NCBI RefSeq assembly: GCF_963675065.1
Contig: NZ_OY775906.1
Coordinates: 908,001-972,000, forward strand
Reading direction: 5' to 3'
Source: an uncultured Draconibacterium sp.
GTDB lineage: Bacteria > Bacteroidota > Bacteroidia > Bacteroidales > Prolixibacteraceae
Length of the DNA: 64,000 nucleotides
A program made the position numbers and the translations under genes. A model generated the notes under the pieces. The model ran no database searches, was not told where the DNA came from, and worked only from the letters and a program-made list of their open reading frames with translations. Position 1 is the stretch's first letter. Each line of letters opens with the position of its first letter. Below are positions 16,912-25,504 of the stretch, piece after piece.

Positions 16912-17985
16912 TTATAATTTCAGTTGTTTTCGTCGAGAGAAATTCAACGTGATTTCCTCCTTCAGACGATCGTCCGGCACTAGTTCAAACTTTTTAATCA
17001 GCAATTTTAAAGCTGGATTTTGCTTTATCATTTGCTCTGTAATGTACCTGGTCTCCGGTGTTAGTTTTTCAATTAAATAGTCTGCAATATCGTAACCGGC
17101 TGGTAACTTTTCAGTTTTACTTAAGCCTTCCAGAAACTCAGAAATTCGAATATCGATGCCATATCTTTTCATGAGTTTGGCTTTTCTGTGCCATGTTTGG
17201 AAAGCACCCAGGTCAGGAAATAAAACCACTTTCCGATCTGATAGGATTTTAAAATTACTGGTATTCAGACTTCCATATTTTCCACCGGAAGCAATCCAAC
17301 GGTAATCTTTTAAAAAATGGGCAGCAATTACAGCACTTTTCTCACTTTCTACTATTCCAATTGGTTTCGAAGTATCTTCATTAAGTAGGTGTTCGCCGAA
17401 AAAACACTGCTTGAGTTTAAAATCTTCGTGCTTAATTCGGAAATGTACCCAGGAGATGTGATTGAACGGGTGTTTTATGCGTTTCCCAGTTTTTGGGGAA
17501 TATTGCATGATTTTACCTGTGCGAATATTTCCATTGTAATCAACTTGCCAAAATATTGTTGCCCCATCCCATATTTTAGAAGTTCCAAGTTTGTACTTCG
17601 CAAATAGTTCCAGAGCTGTTGTTTCCCCAATTTGTGAACAAAGAAACTGAAACAGATTATTATGCTTATAGGATCTCTGGCTTTCGTATAATAGATCCTT
17701 ATCAATAAAACTTATTGACTGAATGATTTCAGGAGTACTATTGGAAGAAAAGGAGGTTTCACGTGTTTTAGGTAGAATGTAATTGTTGTCCTGAAAGTAT
17801 TGACTGGGCGTATAATGATAGCCACATTTTTCTTCACGGTTACACCTCCCAACATTTTTGGGAAAGGTAATCTGCTTTTCTGTATCAATATATCTTACAA
17901 ATACATTCTTTTTATTACAAGCAGGGCATAAATGTCGTGTTGAAGAACCTTGATATGGTTCAAGTTTAAATCTAAAAGTATTCAT
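16912..17985 (-). CDS. TOPRIM/primase-like protein (DUF6371 type) of the mobile element
   Basis: A 357-residue protein. An N-terminal zinc-finger-like region has CPACNKKNVF and RCNREEKCGYHYTP, reminiscent of the CHC2 finger of primases. The central TOPRIM-like part has IGIVESEKSAVIAAHFL (acidic Glu) and RKVVLFPDLGAF (Asp). A basic C-terminal tail follows. Proteins of this class accompany mobilizable Bacteroidota elements and may prime replication of the transferred strand. The second TOPRIM aspartate is not canonical (DLG instead of DxD), so catalytic activity is uncertain. Confidence 0.7.
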   Translation of the reverse strand: MNTFRFKLEPYQGSSTRHLCPACNKKNVFVRYIDTEKQITFPKNVGRCNREEKCGYHYTPSQYFQDNNYILPKTRETSFSSNSTPEIIQSISFIDKDLLYESQRSYKHNNLFQFLCSQIGETTALELFAKYKLGTSKIWDGATIFWQVDYNGNIRTGKIMQYSPKTGKRIKHPFNHISWVHFRIKHEDFKLKQCFFGEHLLNEDTSKPIGIVESEKSAVIAAHFLKDYRWIASGGKYGSLNTSNFKILSDRKVVLFPDLGAFQTWHRKAKLMKRYGIDIRISEFLEGLSKTEKLPAGYDIADYLIEKLTPETRYITEQMIKQNPALKLLIKKFELVPDDRLKEEITLNFSRRKQLKL

Positions 17986-17997
17986 GGTGGCTGGTTT

Positions 17998-18369
17998 TTA
18001 TCGTTTTTTTGAAAATGGAATGGAATAATCTTCTGAGAGAACTTCAGGTGTCATTATTGCAGGAATATGCGAATGGATACCGGCTGAACTATTTTTTCTG
18101 CCTGTATTTATCCATTCCAATAATTCATCCTCATAGAAATAGAGCTTCTTGCCACTTTTGTAGCAGGGAATGCTTCCTTTTCGAACAAGAGTATAAACTG
18201 TTGATTTGGCTTTCATAAGAATTTTACAAGCCTCATTGATCTCGATTGGCCTTTTCGGAATATCCGGCCTTTGGATTTCTTCGATCAGATTTCTTAACTG
18301 CGTTACTTCATGAATTAGAAAGCCTACAGCTTCCGGTAACTTTTCGAATGTAATTTCATCTTTACACAT
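17998..18369 (-). CDS. Excisionase-like HTH-17 DNA-binding protein
   Basis: A 123-residue protein whose central part (residues about 45-95: PIEINEACKILMKAKSTVYTL, VRKGSIPCYKSGKKLYFYEDELLEWI) is a MerR/excisionase-type HTH-17 domain. A predicted helix lies before it (AVGFLIHEVTQLRNLIEEI). It starts 12 bp from the primase-like gene. In Bacteroidota elements such proteins bend DNA during excision or regulate the element's genes. Confidence 0.85.
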   Translation of the reverse strand: MCKDEITFEKLPEAVGFLIHEVTQLRNLIEEIQRPDIPKRPIEINEACKILMKAKSTVYTLVRKGSIPCYKSGKKLYFYEDELLEWINTGRKNSSAGIHSHIPAIMTPEVLSEDYSIPFSKKR

Positions 18370-18472
18370 GGCAACTGTTTTTAATTGTTTGTGTACAAAT
18401 GAAAAAGGTGTTTTACTGGTGCCTGTTAATCACCAAAAAAACACCTTAGAAACACCGGAAATTTATAATGTT

Positions 18473-19171
18473 TTAGTTGCCGAGGTTGTACTTAATTGGA
18501 ATATTGCAGTTGGTATCAGGAATTCTAAGTTTTTTCTTGATTGTCTTGATTTCACTCACTTCCTGGAGGGTAGGGGCAAACACTATTTTAAGGAAATGGG
18601 AGATGGATAGTTGGTCTGTTATTCGAAAATGGTTCCAAATATTCCACCCATAATGATAGATGTCGTTAGCTTTTAATTGCTTGTCAACTTTTATTGGGCG
18701 TATTGATTTTAATTCTTCTCCATTTGAATACATTTCTACAAATGTACACAGTCTTAAAAGTTCAGAATCTGAGGCATATGGAGCAAAAATTTCTTGGGAA
18801 TATCGGAGAGCTTGTTTTAATAATTTTTGCTTTTTTTGATCTGATGTTTCCTGAAATGTTTCGCGTATTTCATTAGTTGGGACGTTGTTGGGAATATATT
18901 CCAAACCTGCTTTTAACACAGTCTTAGCAGATTCTTTTCTCTCAAATACTTTAGAAGAAATTATCTTGGGTAGCAAAACATTATCGATCAGGCTATTAAT
19001 ACTAATATACACAGCCACTGAAAATACAACGACAATTAAAAAAACGATATTCGCTGTAAACAAATCAAGCTTAGTTAATAAGCAGAAATATCTTGTTAAT
19101 GTCGCCAAAACCAGAATGGCACAGCAAACAAGAAGAATAAGAATAATATTTTCCGGTTTCTTAATCGTCAT
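18473..19171 (-). CDS. Two-helix membrane protein of unknown function in the element
   Basis: A 232-residue protein. Two hydrophobic segments near the N-terminus (about residues 8-25 and 38-60) are followed by a soluble helical domain with acidic and basic residues (TFQETSDQKKQKLLKQALRYSQEIFAPY). I recognise no family. It sits between the excisionase-like gene and the integrase in the same direction, so it is probably element cargo. It could be an entry-exclusion or sensing protein, but nothing in the sequence shows that. Confidence 0.6.
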   Translation of the reverse strand: MTIKKPENIILILLVCCAILVLATLTRYFCLLTKLDLFTANIVFLIVVVFSVAVYISINSLIDNVLLPKIISSKVFERKESAKTVLKAGLEYIPNNVPTNEIRETFQETSDQKKQKLLKQALRYSQEIFAPYASDSELLRLCTFVEMYSNGEELKSIRPIKVDKQLKANDIYHYGWNIWNHFRITDQLSISHFLKIVFAPTLQEVSEIKTIKKKLRIPDTNCNIPIKYNLGN

Positions 19172-19176
19172 AGAAA

Positions 19177-20277
19177 CTATTTTAAACTAATCTTGTTGGC
19201 AGACTCCCGTTTCTTTTCATTAACTAAATCGGCATAAATCTGAGTGGTCGAAACGTTTTTATGAGTTAGCATTTTCGAAACAGTGTAAATGTCTGTGCCA
19301 AGAGCTATCTGTAAGGTGGCAAAAGTGTGTCGGAAACAGTGAAATGTAATCTTCTTTTTTATTCCGGCCGAGGCAACCCAATTCTTCAATGGTTGAAAAG
19401 TCATGCTTCTCACCATATCTTTAAAAACTCTTCCATTGGTGCGTTTACCGCATAATTGCAAAGCTTCATTGCTTAGAGGCAATGTTGTTTCCGTATCGGT
19501 TTTTTCTGTTTTTAACCGCATACAAAATTCGCCTTCGGATGCTGGAATTATATTATCCCACCTTAAGTTTAAGATATCGCTGATCCGTAATCCGGTCAAA
19601 CACGAGAATAGTGAAGCGGACTTCAAAACAGATATGTCGCAAGGAGTTGCTGCAAGCGTTTTGAGTTCTTCTAATGTCAGATATTCAATTTTGGTATCGA
19701 CGGTTTCAATGCTTTCCAGAAAGTCGTTTATATTCTCAAATATTAATTTGTCCCGATAAGCCAGTTTTAGTAGTGCCCTATATGTTGAGAAATATGAAGC
19801 TGCAGAGTTTTGAGAAATGGGAAATTTTGTATGTTTTAGCTGTTTTGCACTTAGTAGATATGACCTGAATTTTCTACTTAAATCAACCGTTATGTCCTCA
19901 AATAAGCATCTGCCATTCACAAAATTCTCAAAATGAGCATATACCATCATCCATTTCTGATCTTTCTTTAGAGCAATTTTGTAGAAGTAATCTAAAAAGT
20001 CTGCTTTAAGTTTATGCTTGTCCAGAAATCCAAATTGATCATTTATTAGCGATTGCACCCTGATTGCTCGAATACCTTCAGCTTTATTCAGCACTTCGCG
20101 GTTATATTCCTTCTCAAGCTCCGTCCTTGGCTTTTTGTAAATGTATATGCCGAGAAACTCTCTGCGTGTCAGTTTCATCGTATATGGATTCCTTATAGCA
20201 GGATAATAATCCAAATAAAGCGATAGTCTTCCTTTTGAAATCGAACGTTTTCTTAAAGTAACTTTTACACAAGCCAT
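19177..20277 (-). CDS. int: Tyrosine recombinase (integrase) of the mobile element
   Basis: A 366-residue integrase. An N-terminal arm-binding domain (SKGRLSLYLDYYPAIRNP) precedes a SAM-like core-binding domain (about 85-185) and a catalytic domain. Active-site residues visible: Arg231 (TGLRISDI), His313 and Arg316 (FHCFRHTFA), His339 (LTHKNVS) and Tyr348 (TTQIYADL). All are in the expected order and spacing. Length matches Bacteroidota integrases of small mobilizable elements. The gene starts 2 bp downstream of the four-HTH protein, so the two are coupled. Confidence 0.95.
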   Translation of the reverse strand: MACVKVTLRKRSISKGRLSLYLDYYPAIRNPYTMKLTRREFLGIYIYKKPRTELEKEYNREVLNKAEGIRAIRVQSLINDQFGFLDKHKLKADFLDYFYKIALKKDQKWMMVYAHFENFVNGRCLFEDITVDLSRKFRSYLLSAKQLKHTKFPISQNSAASYFSTYRALLKLAYRDKLIFENINDFLESIETVDTKIEYLTLEELKTLAATPCDISVLKSASLFSCLTGLRISDILNLRWDNIIPASEGEFCMRLKTEKTDTETTLPLSNEALQLCGKRTNGRVFKDMVRSMTFQPLKNWVASAGIKKKITFHCFRHTFATLQIALGTDIYTVSKMLTHKNVSTTQIYADLVNEKKRESANKISLK

Positions 20278-20279
20278 AA

Positions 20280-21185
20280 TTATTCAGTGTTTGTTGGTGA
20301 AAAAATTCTGTCTAACTCATCTTTTGCAATCTTTACGTATTTTCCTTCTTTGACCTTATCGATATTATTTCGCTTTATCAAGCCATACAGACCGTCCCGG
20401 CTAATGTTGAATTTTTGCATTGCCTCCTGGACAGTATAATATTCCATGAATGATTGCTCACTAAGACCTCTTGCAACTAGAATATGTTTCTTTGAATAGA
20501 GTACCGATAATCCTTCCTTTTTCTTAGGAATCTGATGTCTTGAAACTAGGGTGTAAGCAGCTGATGTTGTAATTGATAATTCTGTACAAATCTCTGAAAT
20601 ACTAATCCACTCCGTTATTTCTTTATGGTTTGCGTCTCCTTTGAGTTTGAAAAATTTATCGATGTGAAGCTTGTTATAGTAGCTTCTTCCATTTTTTACA
20701 ATTTTAGGAATATTGTTTTCCCTAATAATTTTATATACCCAGCTATCTTTTATATTAAAGGTTTCTTTAATTTCAGAAATCGAATAATATTCAGGAGGCA
20801 ATTCTTTTATTTTTTCAGGAGGAATATTTCTTACCATTGCCTTCTCCATCATCTCGTCAATGTCGGTGCGTTTTACAAGCATGATTCTTGACGAAATTTT
20901 AGATACAGGTAGCTGTCCTGAATGAATTAGTTTATAAATGGTTTGTCTGCTCAATCCCAGATATATGCCAACCTCATTCACTCGCAAGAAGTCTTTTGAG
21001 CATATCTCATTATAAGAAGGTATTCTTCGAAAAAACAAACTGGTATTTTTTTTCTTCTCAATTTTTTCCTTTCTCTGTTGATCTTTGTATGCTTGATTAT
21101 TGCATCTATGAGAACAGTATTTTGTAGTTGTTTTTTGTGCTGTAAATTCTTTATTGCACCATAAACAATGTTTGCTTATTTCCAT
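20280..21185 (-). CDS. Zinc-ribbon protein with four tandem HTH-17 modules
   Basis: A 301-residue protein. Residues 7-28 hold a treble-clef or ribbon motif (Cys7, Cys10, Cys24, Cys28; CLWCNK, YCSHRC). Four excisionase-type HTH repeats follow at about 66-114, 133-180, 193-236 and 249-295. Each has the pattern (I/V)xE(I/A)...(L/F)x(I/L)(S/K)...(V/T/A/L)Y.(L/I)I or a close variant, then a basic wing. It lies upstream of the integrase in the same transcript. It probably binds the attachment region or regulates the integrase. The four-fold repeat is unusual for an excisionase, which normally has one module. Confidence 0.75.
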   Translation of the reverse strand: MEISKHCLWCNKEFTAQKTTTKYCSHRCNNQAYKDQQRKEKIEKKKNTSLFFRRIPSYNEICSKDFLRVNEVGIYLGLSRQTIYKLIHSGQLPVSKISSRIMLVKRTDIDEMMEKAMVRNIPPEKIKELPPEYYSISEIKETFNIKDSWVYKIIRENNIPKIVKNGRSYYNKLHIDKFFKLKGDANHKEITEWISISEICTELSITTSAAYTLVSRHQIPKKKEGLSVLYSKKHILVARGLSEQSFMEYYTVQEAMQKFNISRDGLYGLIKRNNIDKVKEGKYVKIAKDELDRIFSPTNTE

Positions 21186-21439
21186 TTCGTCCTTCTTAAA
21201 GTACCCATCTATTGTATTTTATCGTAAACCAATACATATTATTGTATATAAACTACACTACTTTGCAATTTTTCATTTTTCAAGTTAAGAATATTTGAAG
21301 AAAAATACAAATGAGGTACAAAAATGAGAGAAACATTAAGGAATTTTGGCTAAAAGCTGAAATTGACTCTAATCCCACTGAAAAACAATGTTTTGACTGA
21401 TAGGTGTTTGTGTGATATGGTAATTAAAAATATATGAAA

Positions 21440-22837
21440 TTACTTCCCGATACAAAAGTTCTTAAAAATATGTCCCAAAACTTCCTCAGTACCAACTTCT
21501 CCGGTAATTTCTGCCAGATAATGTAAACATTCGCGAATGTCCTGAGCAAGGAAGTCGCCGGTTATTTGCAGTTCAAGTCCATTTAATACGCGCAAAATAG
21601 CTTCATGGGCGTTCTTTAAAATTTCGTAATGGCGGGCATTGGTAACAATTACATCCTGCTGCTCGGCTTCCTCCATATCAATGGAGTGGCTCATATAATC
21701 GATCAACTCTTGAAGGTTTTCTTTTTGTTTAGCCGCAATAAACACCGCTTTTTCATTATCGGTAAGTTCCATTACTTCTATCTGCTGAATGGTATCACGC
21801 AATCCGGAATCGATTTTATTGGCCACAATAATCAATGTCTGATGTGAAGCAATTCGTTCGCGAATCTTCTGAATGCGGCTTTCTACAAGCGGGTAGGGGT
21901 TATTGGTGTCAACGACCAACAAAACCACTGTAGCTTGTTCCAGTTTGCTGTAACTGCGTTCAATTCCCAGATTTTCAATATGGTCTTCGGTTTCGCGAAT
22001 ACCGGCAGTATCGAAAAAACGAAAAGCAGTCCCTCTAATATTTACCACGTCTTCAATTACATCACGGGTGGTACCATGAATATCTGAAACAATAGCCCGG
22101 TCTTCATTCAGTAAAGCATTTAGCAGCGTTGATTTTCCAACATTCGTTTCACCAATAATTGCCACCGGAATTCCATTTTTAATGGCATTTCCCAGCTGAA
22201 AGGAATCTTTCAACTTTCGTAATAACTCCTCAATTTCTTCGGTTAAATTACGTAAGGCTGTGCGATCGGCAAATTCCACATCTTCTTCGCTAAAATCCAA
22301 TTCCAGTTCCACCATTGCCGTAAAATGCAATAGCTGATCGCGCAAGGCACTTATTTCTTTCGAGAATCCGCCACGCATTTGGTTTAAAGCCAGTTTATGA
22401 GCCGCAGCATTCGATGATGCAATTACATCGGCAACCGCTTCGGCCTGCGACAAATCCATTTTACCATTCAAAAATGCTCGCTGCGTAAATTCTCCCGGCA
22501 ATGCCAATCGAGCGCCATTTTCTACCAAAACATTTAAAATCTGTTGCTGAATATAAACCGACCCATGACACGAAATCTCAATAATATCTTCGCCTGTAAA
22601 CGAATGAGGTGCATGAAACAATGCAATAACCACCTCGTCGATGGTTTCGTCGGCAGAAACGATTTTGCCAAAATGAAGGGTATTTGCCGCTTGGTCAACA
22701 AGCAATTTGCCGGTTTTGGGACTTTCGTAAACTTTATCCGTAATTGCAATCGCATCGCTTCCTGAGAGGCGAATTACTGCAATCGCTCCAACTCCGGGCG
22801 AGGTTGATATGGCACATATTGTTGATTGATCGAGCAT
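21440..22837 (-). CDS. mnmE: tRNA modification GTPase MnmE
   Basis: A 465-residue MnmE counted from the ATG at 22837 (a GTG 6 bp earlier is possible). The N-terminal folate-binding domain begins with STICAISTSPGVGAIAVIRL. The G domain has GETNVGKSTL, DIHGTTRDV, DTAGIRET and NKID. The C-terminus ends FCIGK, whose cysteine is the conserved MnmE catalytic Cys. With MnmG it makes 5-carboxymethylaminomethyluridine at the wobble base of certain tRNAs. The stop codon lies about 250 bp from the mobile element's first gene, so the intact 3' end is preserved after insertion. Confidence 0.97.
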   Translation of the reverse strand: MLDQSTICAISTSPGVGAIAVIRLSGSDAIAITDKVYESPKTGKLLVDQAANTLHFGKIVSADETIDEVVIALFHAPHSFTGEDIIEISCHGSVYIQQQILNVLVENGARLALPGEFTQRAFLNGKMDLSQAEAVADVIASSNAAAHKLALNQMRGGFSKEISALRDQLLHFTAMVELELDFSEEDVEFADRTALRNLTEEIEELLRKLKDSFQLGNAIKNGIPVAIIGETNVGKSTLLNALLNEDRAIVSDIHGTTRDVIEDVVNIRGTAFRFFDTAGIRETEDHIENLGIERSYSKLEQATVVLLVVDTNNPYPLVESRIQKIRERIASHQTLIIVANKIDSGLRDTIQQIEVMELTDNEKAVFIAAKQKENLQELIDYMSHSIDMEEAEQQDVIVTNARHYEILKNAHEAILRVLNGLELQITGDFLAQDIRECLHYLAEITGEVGTEEVLGHIFKNFCIGK

Positions 22838-22842
22838 ATTCA

Positions 22843-23652
22843 CTATTTCTTCAACTTTTTGAAATATATTAAAGGCAGTTCCTTATATTTTAGTTTTTTG
22901 TGTTCAACCCAAACTGTTATAAGTCGTTCAGATAGAAAGCCAAAAATTCGCTCCTGATAACCTTTGTAATTTTCACTCGGAACTCTGTCTTCAAATTTAA
23001 ATAATATATCAAACAGCCATTCCATTAACTCTTCAAAATCATCTCTTTTCAGCACAAACATATTGTTGGCAAATAATCGGTTCTGATTTAAAACCTTGTT
23101 AAAAGCCGGTATAAACTCAGGAGAGTTTTCCTTTAAAATATTTTCAAGCAAAATTAAATCATCGGCACTATGATATTTAGAATAATGTTGCTTTATATTT
23201 TTACGTAATTTACGTCTTACCGGTAAAATGGCTTCATACTTCTCTAAAATCTTTAGAGTATCATCTTCGTTTAATAAGTGCTTTCCCCAGTATTCGGTAT
23301 TTGAGGTGTAGATTAATCCATAACGTTTTTTCCATAAATTTGCTGGAAAATAAAGTAAGCGTTTTATTCGATAGGCTAATGGTTCTTTGGCAGTCGTAAA
23401 GTACCTGCGATAATGGCAACTTCCAACAATTTCGGGTTGTGTATTTTTCCAAACCCAATAAAGGCCCGTCAGCTCACTATAGTTGTGATTTTTATCAGAA
23501 ATGTGATCGCCGCTGTCATCGCCGCAAAAACCTTCAACTTCATTTCTGTTATTTTTTCCTACCCAAACAGGGGTATATAAATCGCTCAGAAAGTTAACCT
23601 TAATGGGTTTGTAAAAGAATGAATATAGTTTCAACCTGTTTTGTTTGTTCAT
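22843..23652 (-). CDS. DUF4422 glycosyltransferase
   Basis: A 269-residue protein matching the DUF4422 family of capsular-polysaccharide transferases. It has PVWVGKNNR, GDHISDKNHNYSELTGLYWVW, VGSCHYRRYF, LPVRRKLRKNIKQHYSKYH and, near the end, the YQERIFGFLSERL motif. The family transfers hexoses such as galactofuranose or galactopyranose in several bacterial glycans. The gene follows an RgpF-like transferase by about 70 bp in the same direction and reaches the mnmE start. No other glycan genes surround it. Confidence 0.85.
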   Translation of the reverse strand: MNKQNRLKLYSFFYKPIKVNFLSDLYTPVWVGKNNRNEVEGFCGDDSGDHISDKNHNYSELTGLYWVWKNTQPEIVGSCHYRRYFTTAKEPLAYRIKRLLYFPANLWKKRYGLIYTSNTEYWGKHLLNEDDTLKILEKYEAILPVRRKLRKNIKQHYSKYHSADDLILLENILKENSPEFIPAFNKVLNQNRLFANNMFVLKRDDFEELMEWLFDILFKFEDRVPSENYKGYQERIFGFLSERLITVWVEHKKLKYKELPLIYFKKLKK

Positions 23653-23725
23653 ATTCTGATTAATGCTTTTAAACTGCTTCTTTGTTCTTTAAAAACAATT
23701 AAAAATACTTATTTGCATTTTCCAT

Positions 23726-24565
23726 TTATTCAAATTCATCTATAATTTTTTCGACACTCCACTTTTTATTACCATATTCCCTTATAGTATTCTTCCACTT
23801 TTTATCTTTTAGTTTATACCACTTTTTTTTACCCGTTATTACCTTCTTTTTTAAAAGAGGATATCCCTGGCTTGCCAATTCATGATACATCGAATATGTA
23901 AGGTTTTTAGCTTTTGAGTTTAGTTGATCCTCCATGTCACGGCTCCCGACAAATGCTGCTGGCTTTAAGTCCTGAGCGATTAAGAATTGCGAAACACCTA
24001 TTTCCCATTCATTTATTACGAGGCGTCGAAGGCGCTTTTTATCCTTCTCGTTAAATATTTTGTCTGCATCAATTCGGTTTAAAAACGAAGGTAATTGTTG
24101 TATTGCATTTTTGTTAAATACTAAAAAATGACTTTGAAGATGGTAATTTTCAGGATGCATTGAGAACCAGGGCTTTTCGTGAGAATCAATAATTCCCCAG
24201 AAATCAGCATCATCCTTTTTTGCCCATTCAAAAACCAAATCAAGTTTATTAAATAAAATATTACTGTCGTTTATCACGGCAATTTGTACGTATTTATTCA
24301 AGTCAATATCATAAACATTACGATAAAACATTCCAAAGTCGTAACCTTTATTAGGATTATGAATAATTTCGATGTTCGTTTTTAAAGAATAATTATTGAC
24401 TAGAATTTTTTCATTATTGCAAAGTACCCTAACTTTATCAAAATGTCTTGATAGTTCATTAATGTATAATTGAACGTTATAGGGTAAGATATCTGTGGTA
24501 CTATAATGAATAAAATAACACAAGCTGGTATTTCCGGTGATATTATTATCTGTTTTGGAGATCAT
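23726..24565 (-). CDS. Rhamnan-synthesis F-like glycosyltransferase
   Basis: A 279-residue protein. CYFIHYSTTDILPYNVQLYINEL, NPNKGYDFGMFYRNV, QIAVINDSNILF and DADFWGIIDSHE match the rhamnan synthesis protein F (RgpF-type) family involved in LPS or cell-wall polysaccharide assembly. The family normally acts on rhamnose-containing polymers, but many members have other acceptors. It is paired with the DUF4422 transferase and is transcribed away from the sirtuin gene, whose start codon is 24 bp away on the other strand. Confidence 0.78.
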   Translation of the reverse strand: MISKTDNNITGNTSLCYFIHYSTTDILPYNVQLYINELSRHFDKVRVLCNNEKILVNNYSLKTNIEIIHNPNKGYDFGMFYRNVYDIDLNKYVQIAVINDSNILFNKLDLVFEWAKKDDADFWGIIDSHEKPWFSMHPENYHLQSHFLVFNKNAIQQLPSFLNRIDADKIFNEKDKKRLRRLVINEWEIGVSQFLIAQDLKPAAFVGSRDMEDQLNSKAKNLTYSMYHELASQGYPLLKKKVITGKKKWYKLKDKKWKNTIREYGNKKWSVEKIIDEFE

Positions 24566-24588
24566 AATACTTTAAATATAGAGTAAAT

Positions 24589-25326
24589 GTGGAAATCTTA
24601 AAAAATGAAGCAGCAAACCTAATAAAAAAATCGAAATTTACAATGGCATTTACGGGTGCCGGAATTTCGGTTGAAAGTGGGATTCCTCCGTTTCGCGGAG
24701 AACACGGCCTTTGGAACAAATACGATCCGCAGGTGCTGGATTTGGTATATTTTCTGAATAATCCGGAACACTGCTGGAACTATATTCGCGAAATATTTTA
24801 CGATTTTTTTGCTGATGCAAAACCCAATGATGCGCACCGGATTCTGGCGAAAATGGAAAGAAATAAGCTGTTAAATGCAGTTGTTACCCAGAATATCGAC
24901 AACCTTCATTACGAAGCCGGAAGTGAAACAGTTTATGAGTTTCATGGGAATTCAAAAAAGTTAAAATGTTTAAAGTGCGGAAAAATTTATGATGCCGGAG
25001 CTATTGATTTTGAAAACATTCCGCCAAAATGTATAAATGATGGAGAAGTGCTAAAGCCCGACTTTATATTTTTTGGCGAAGGAATACCGCCCGATGCCTA
25101 TGCTGATTCGTTCGCAGCGGCCGAAAAAGCGGAAGTTTGTATTATCGTTGGATCAACGGGCGAAGTAACACCGGCATCGTATGTGCCACGTACTGCGAAA
25201 CAGGCAGGGGCCACAATCATAGAAATCAATCCCGATGAAACAATTTTTACCTCAGCAATAACCGATATTCATTTAAAAGGAAAAGCAGCTGAAATTATGT
25301 CGAAACTTGGAAAGGAATTATTTTGA
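24589..25326 (+). CDS. cobB: Sirtuin-type NAD-dependent protein deacylase
   Basis: A 245-residue protein starting at GTG (24589); the overlapping ATG is out of frame. Sirtuin motifs: GAGISVESGIPPFRG (residues about 23-37), TQNIDNLH (100-107), catalytic His119 (EFHGNS) and GSTGEVTPAS. The zinc site shows Cys127 and Cys130 (CLKCG) and Cys148, but the fourth ligand position is Asp151 (KCIND), where the family usually has Cys. The enzyme removes acyl groups from lysines using NAD. It is divergent from the transferase pair and is transcribed alone. Confidence 0.9.
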   Translation: MEILKNEAANLIKKSKFTMAFTGAGISVESGIPPFRGEHGLWNKYDPQVLDLVYFLNNPEHCWNYIREIFYDFFADAKPNDAHRILAKMERNKLLNAVVTQNIDNLHYEAGSETVYEFHGNSKKLKCLKCGKIYDAGAIDFENIPPKCINDGEVLKPDFIFFGEGIPPDAYADSFAAAEKAEVCIIVGSTGEVTPASYVPRTAKQAGATIIEINPDETIFTSAITDIHLKGKAAEIMSKLGKELF

Positions 25327-25406
25327 ATATTTCAACAGCAAGTTTAAACTTTTAACTTCTTCGACATATACAGAACAGCATTAAGTCTAAATAAGGCGTA
25401 CAGTCT

Positions 25407-25436
25407 TTTTATAAAAGAGAAGAACAATTATATTTG
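25407..25436 (+). promoter_or_regulatory. Candidate fabG promoter (TTTT-N18-TATATTTG)
   Basis: TATATTTG at 25429-25436 fits the Bacteroidota minus-7 consensus TAnnTTTG exactly. A T-run ends 18 nt upstream (25410), where the consensus has TTTG. The start codon of fabG is 69 bp downstream, leaving a leader that contains the TCTTCGG tandem repeat. Confidence 0.6.
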
Positions 25437-25458
25437 CGCATCAAAATTCGAACTTTAA

Positions 25459-25490
25459 TCTTCGGTCTTCGGTCTTCGGACTTCCGACCT
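25459..25490 (+). repeat. Three tandem TCTTCGG heptamers in the fabG leader
   Basis: TCTTCGG is repeated exactly three times (25459-25479) and followed by ACTTCCGACCT, which can pair with it (TCGG/CCGA). The repeat lies between the candidate promoter and the fabG start codon, ending about 15 bp before the ATG, so copy-number change or hairpin formation could affect translation. Confidence 0.8.
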
Positions 25491-25504
25491 AAAAAAAATA
25501 AAAT

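Larger units (their letters stand above)
14640..21430. mobile_element. Small mobilizable integrated element beside mnmE (limits uncertain)
   Basis: The block carries the gene set of a Bacteroidota mobilizable genomic element: relaxase, MobC, a TOPRIM/primase-like protein, an excisionase-like HTH, a tyrosine integrase and a large HTH protein, all leftward. There are no conjugation (tra) genes, so transfer would need a helper. Candidate oriT structures occur at 16837-16877 and 14692-14798. The integrase end lies against the 3' end of mnmE. I could not find direct repeats marking attL and attR, so the stated limits are approximate. The P-loop gene at 12773-14425 may or may not be cargo. Confidence 0.7.

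Noticed and set aside
21440..21458. Second copy of the mnmE 3' end as attL/attR pair
   Set aside because: I looked for the mnmE 3' end sequence near the element's left end and found no clear copy, so no attachment repeats are claimed.
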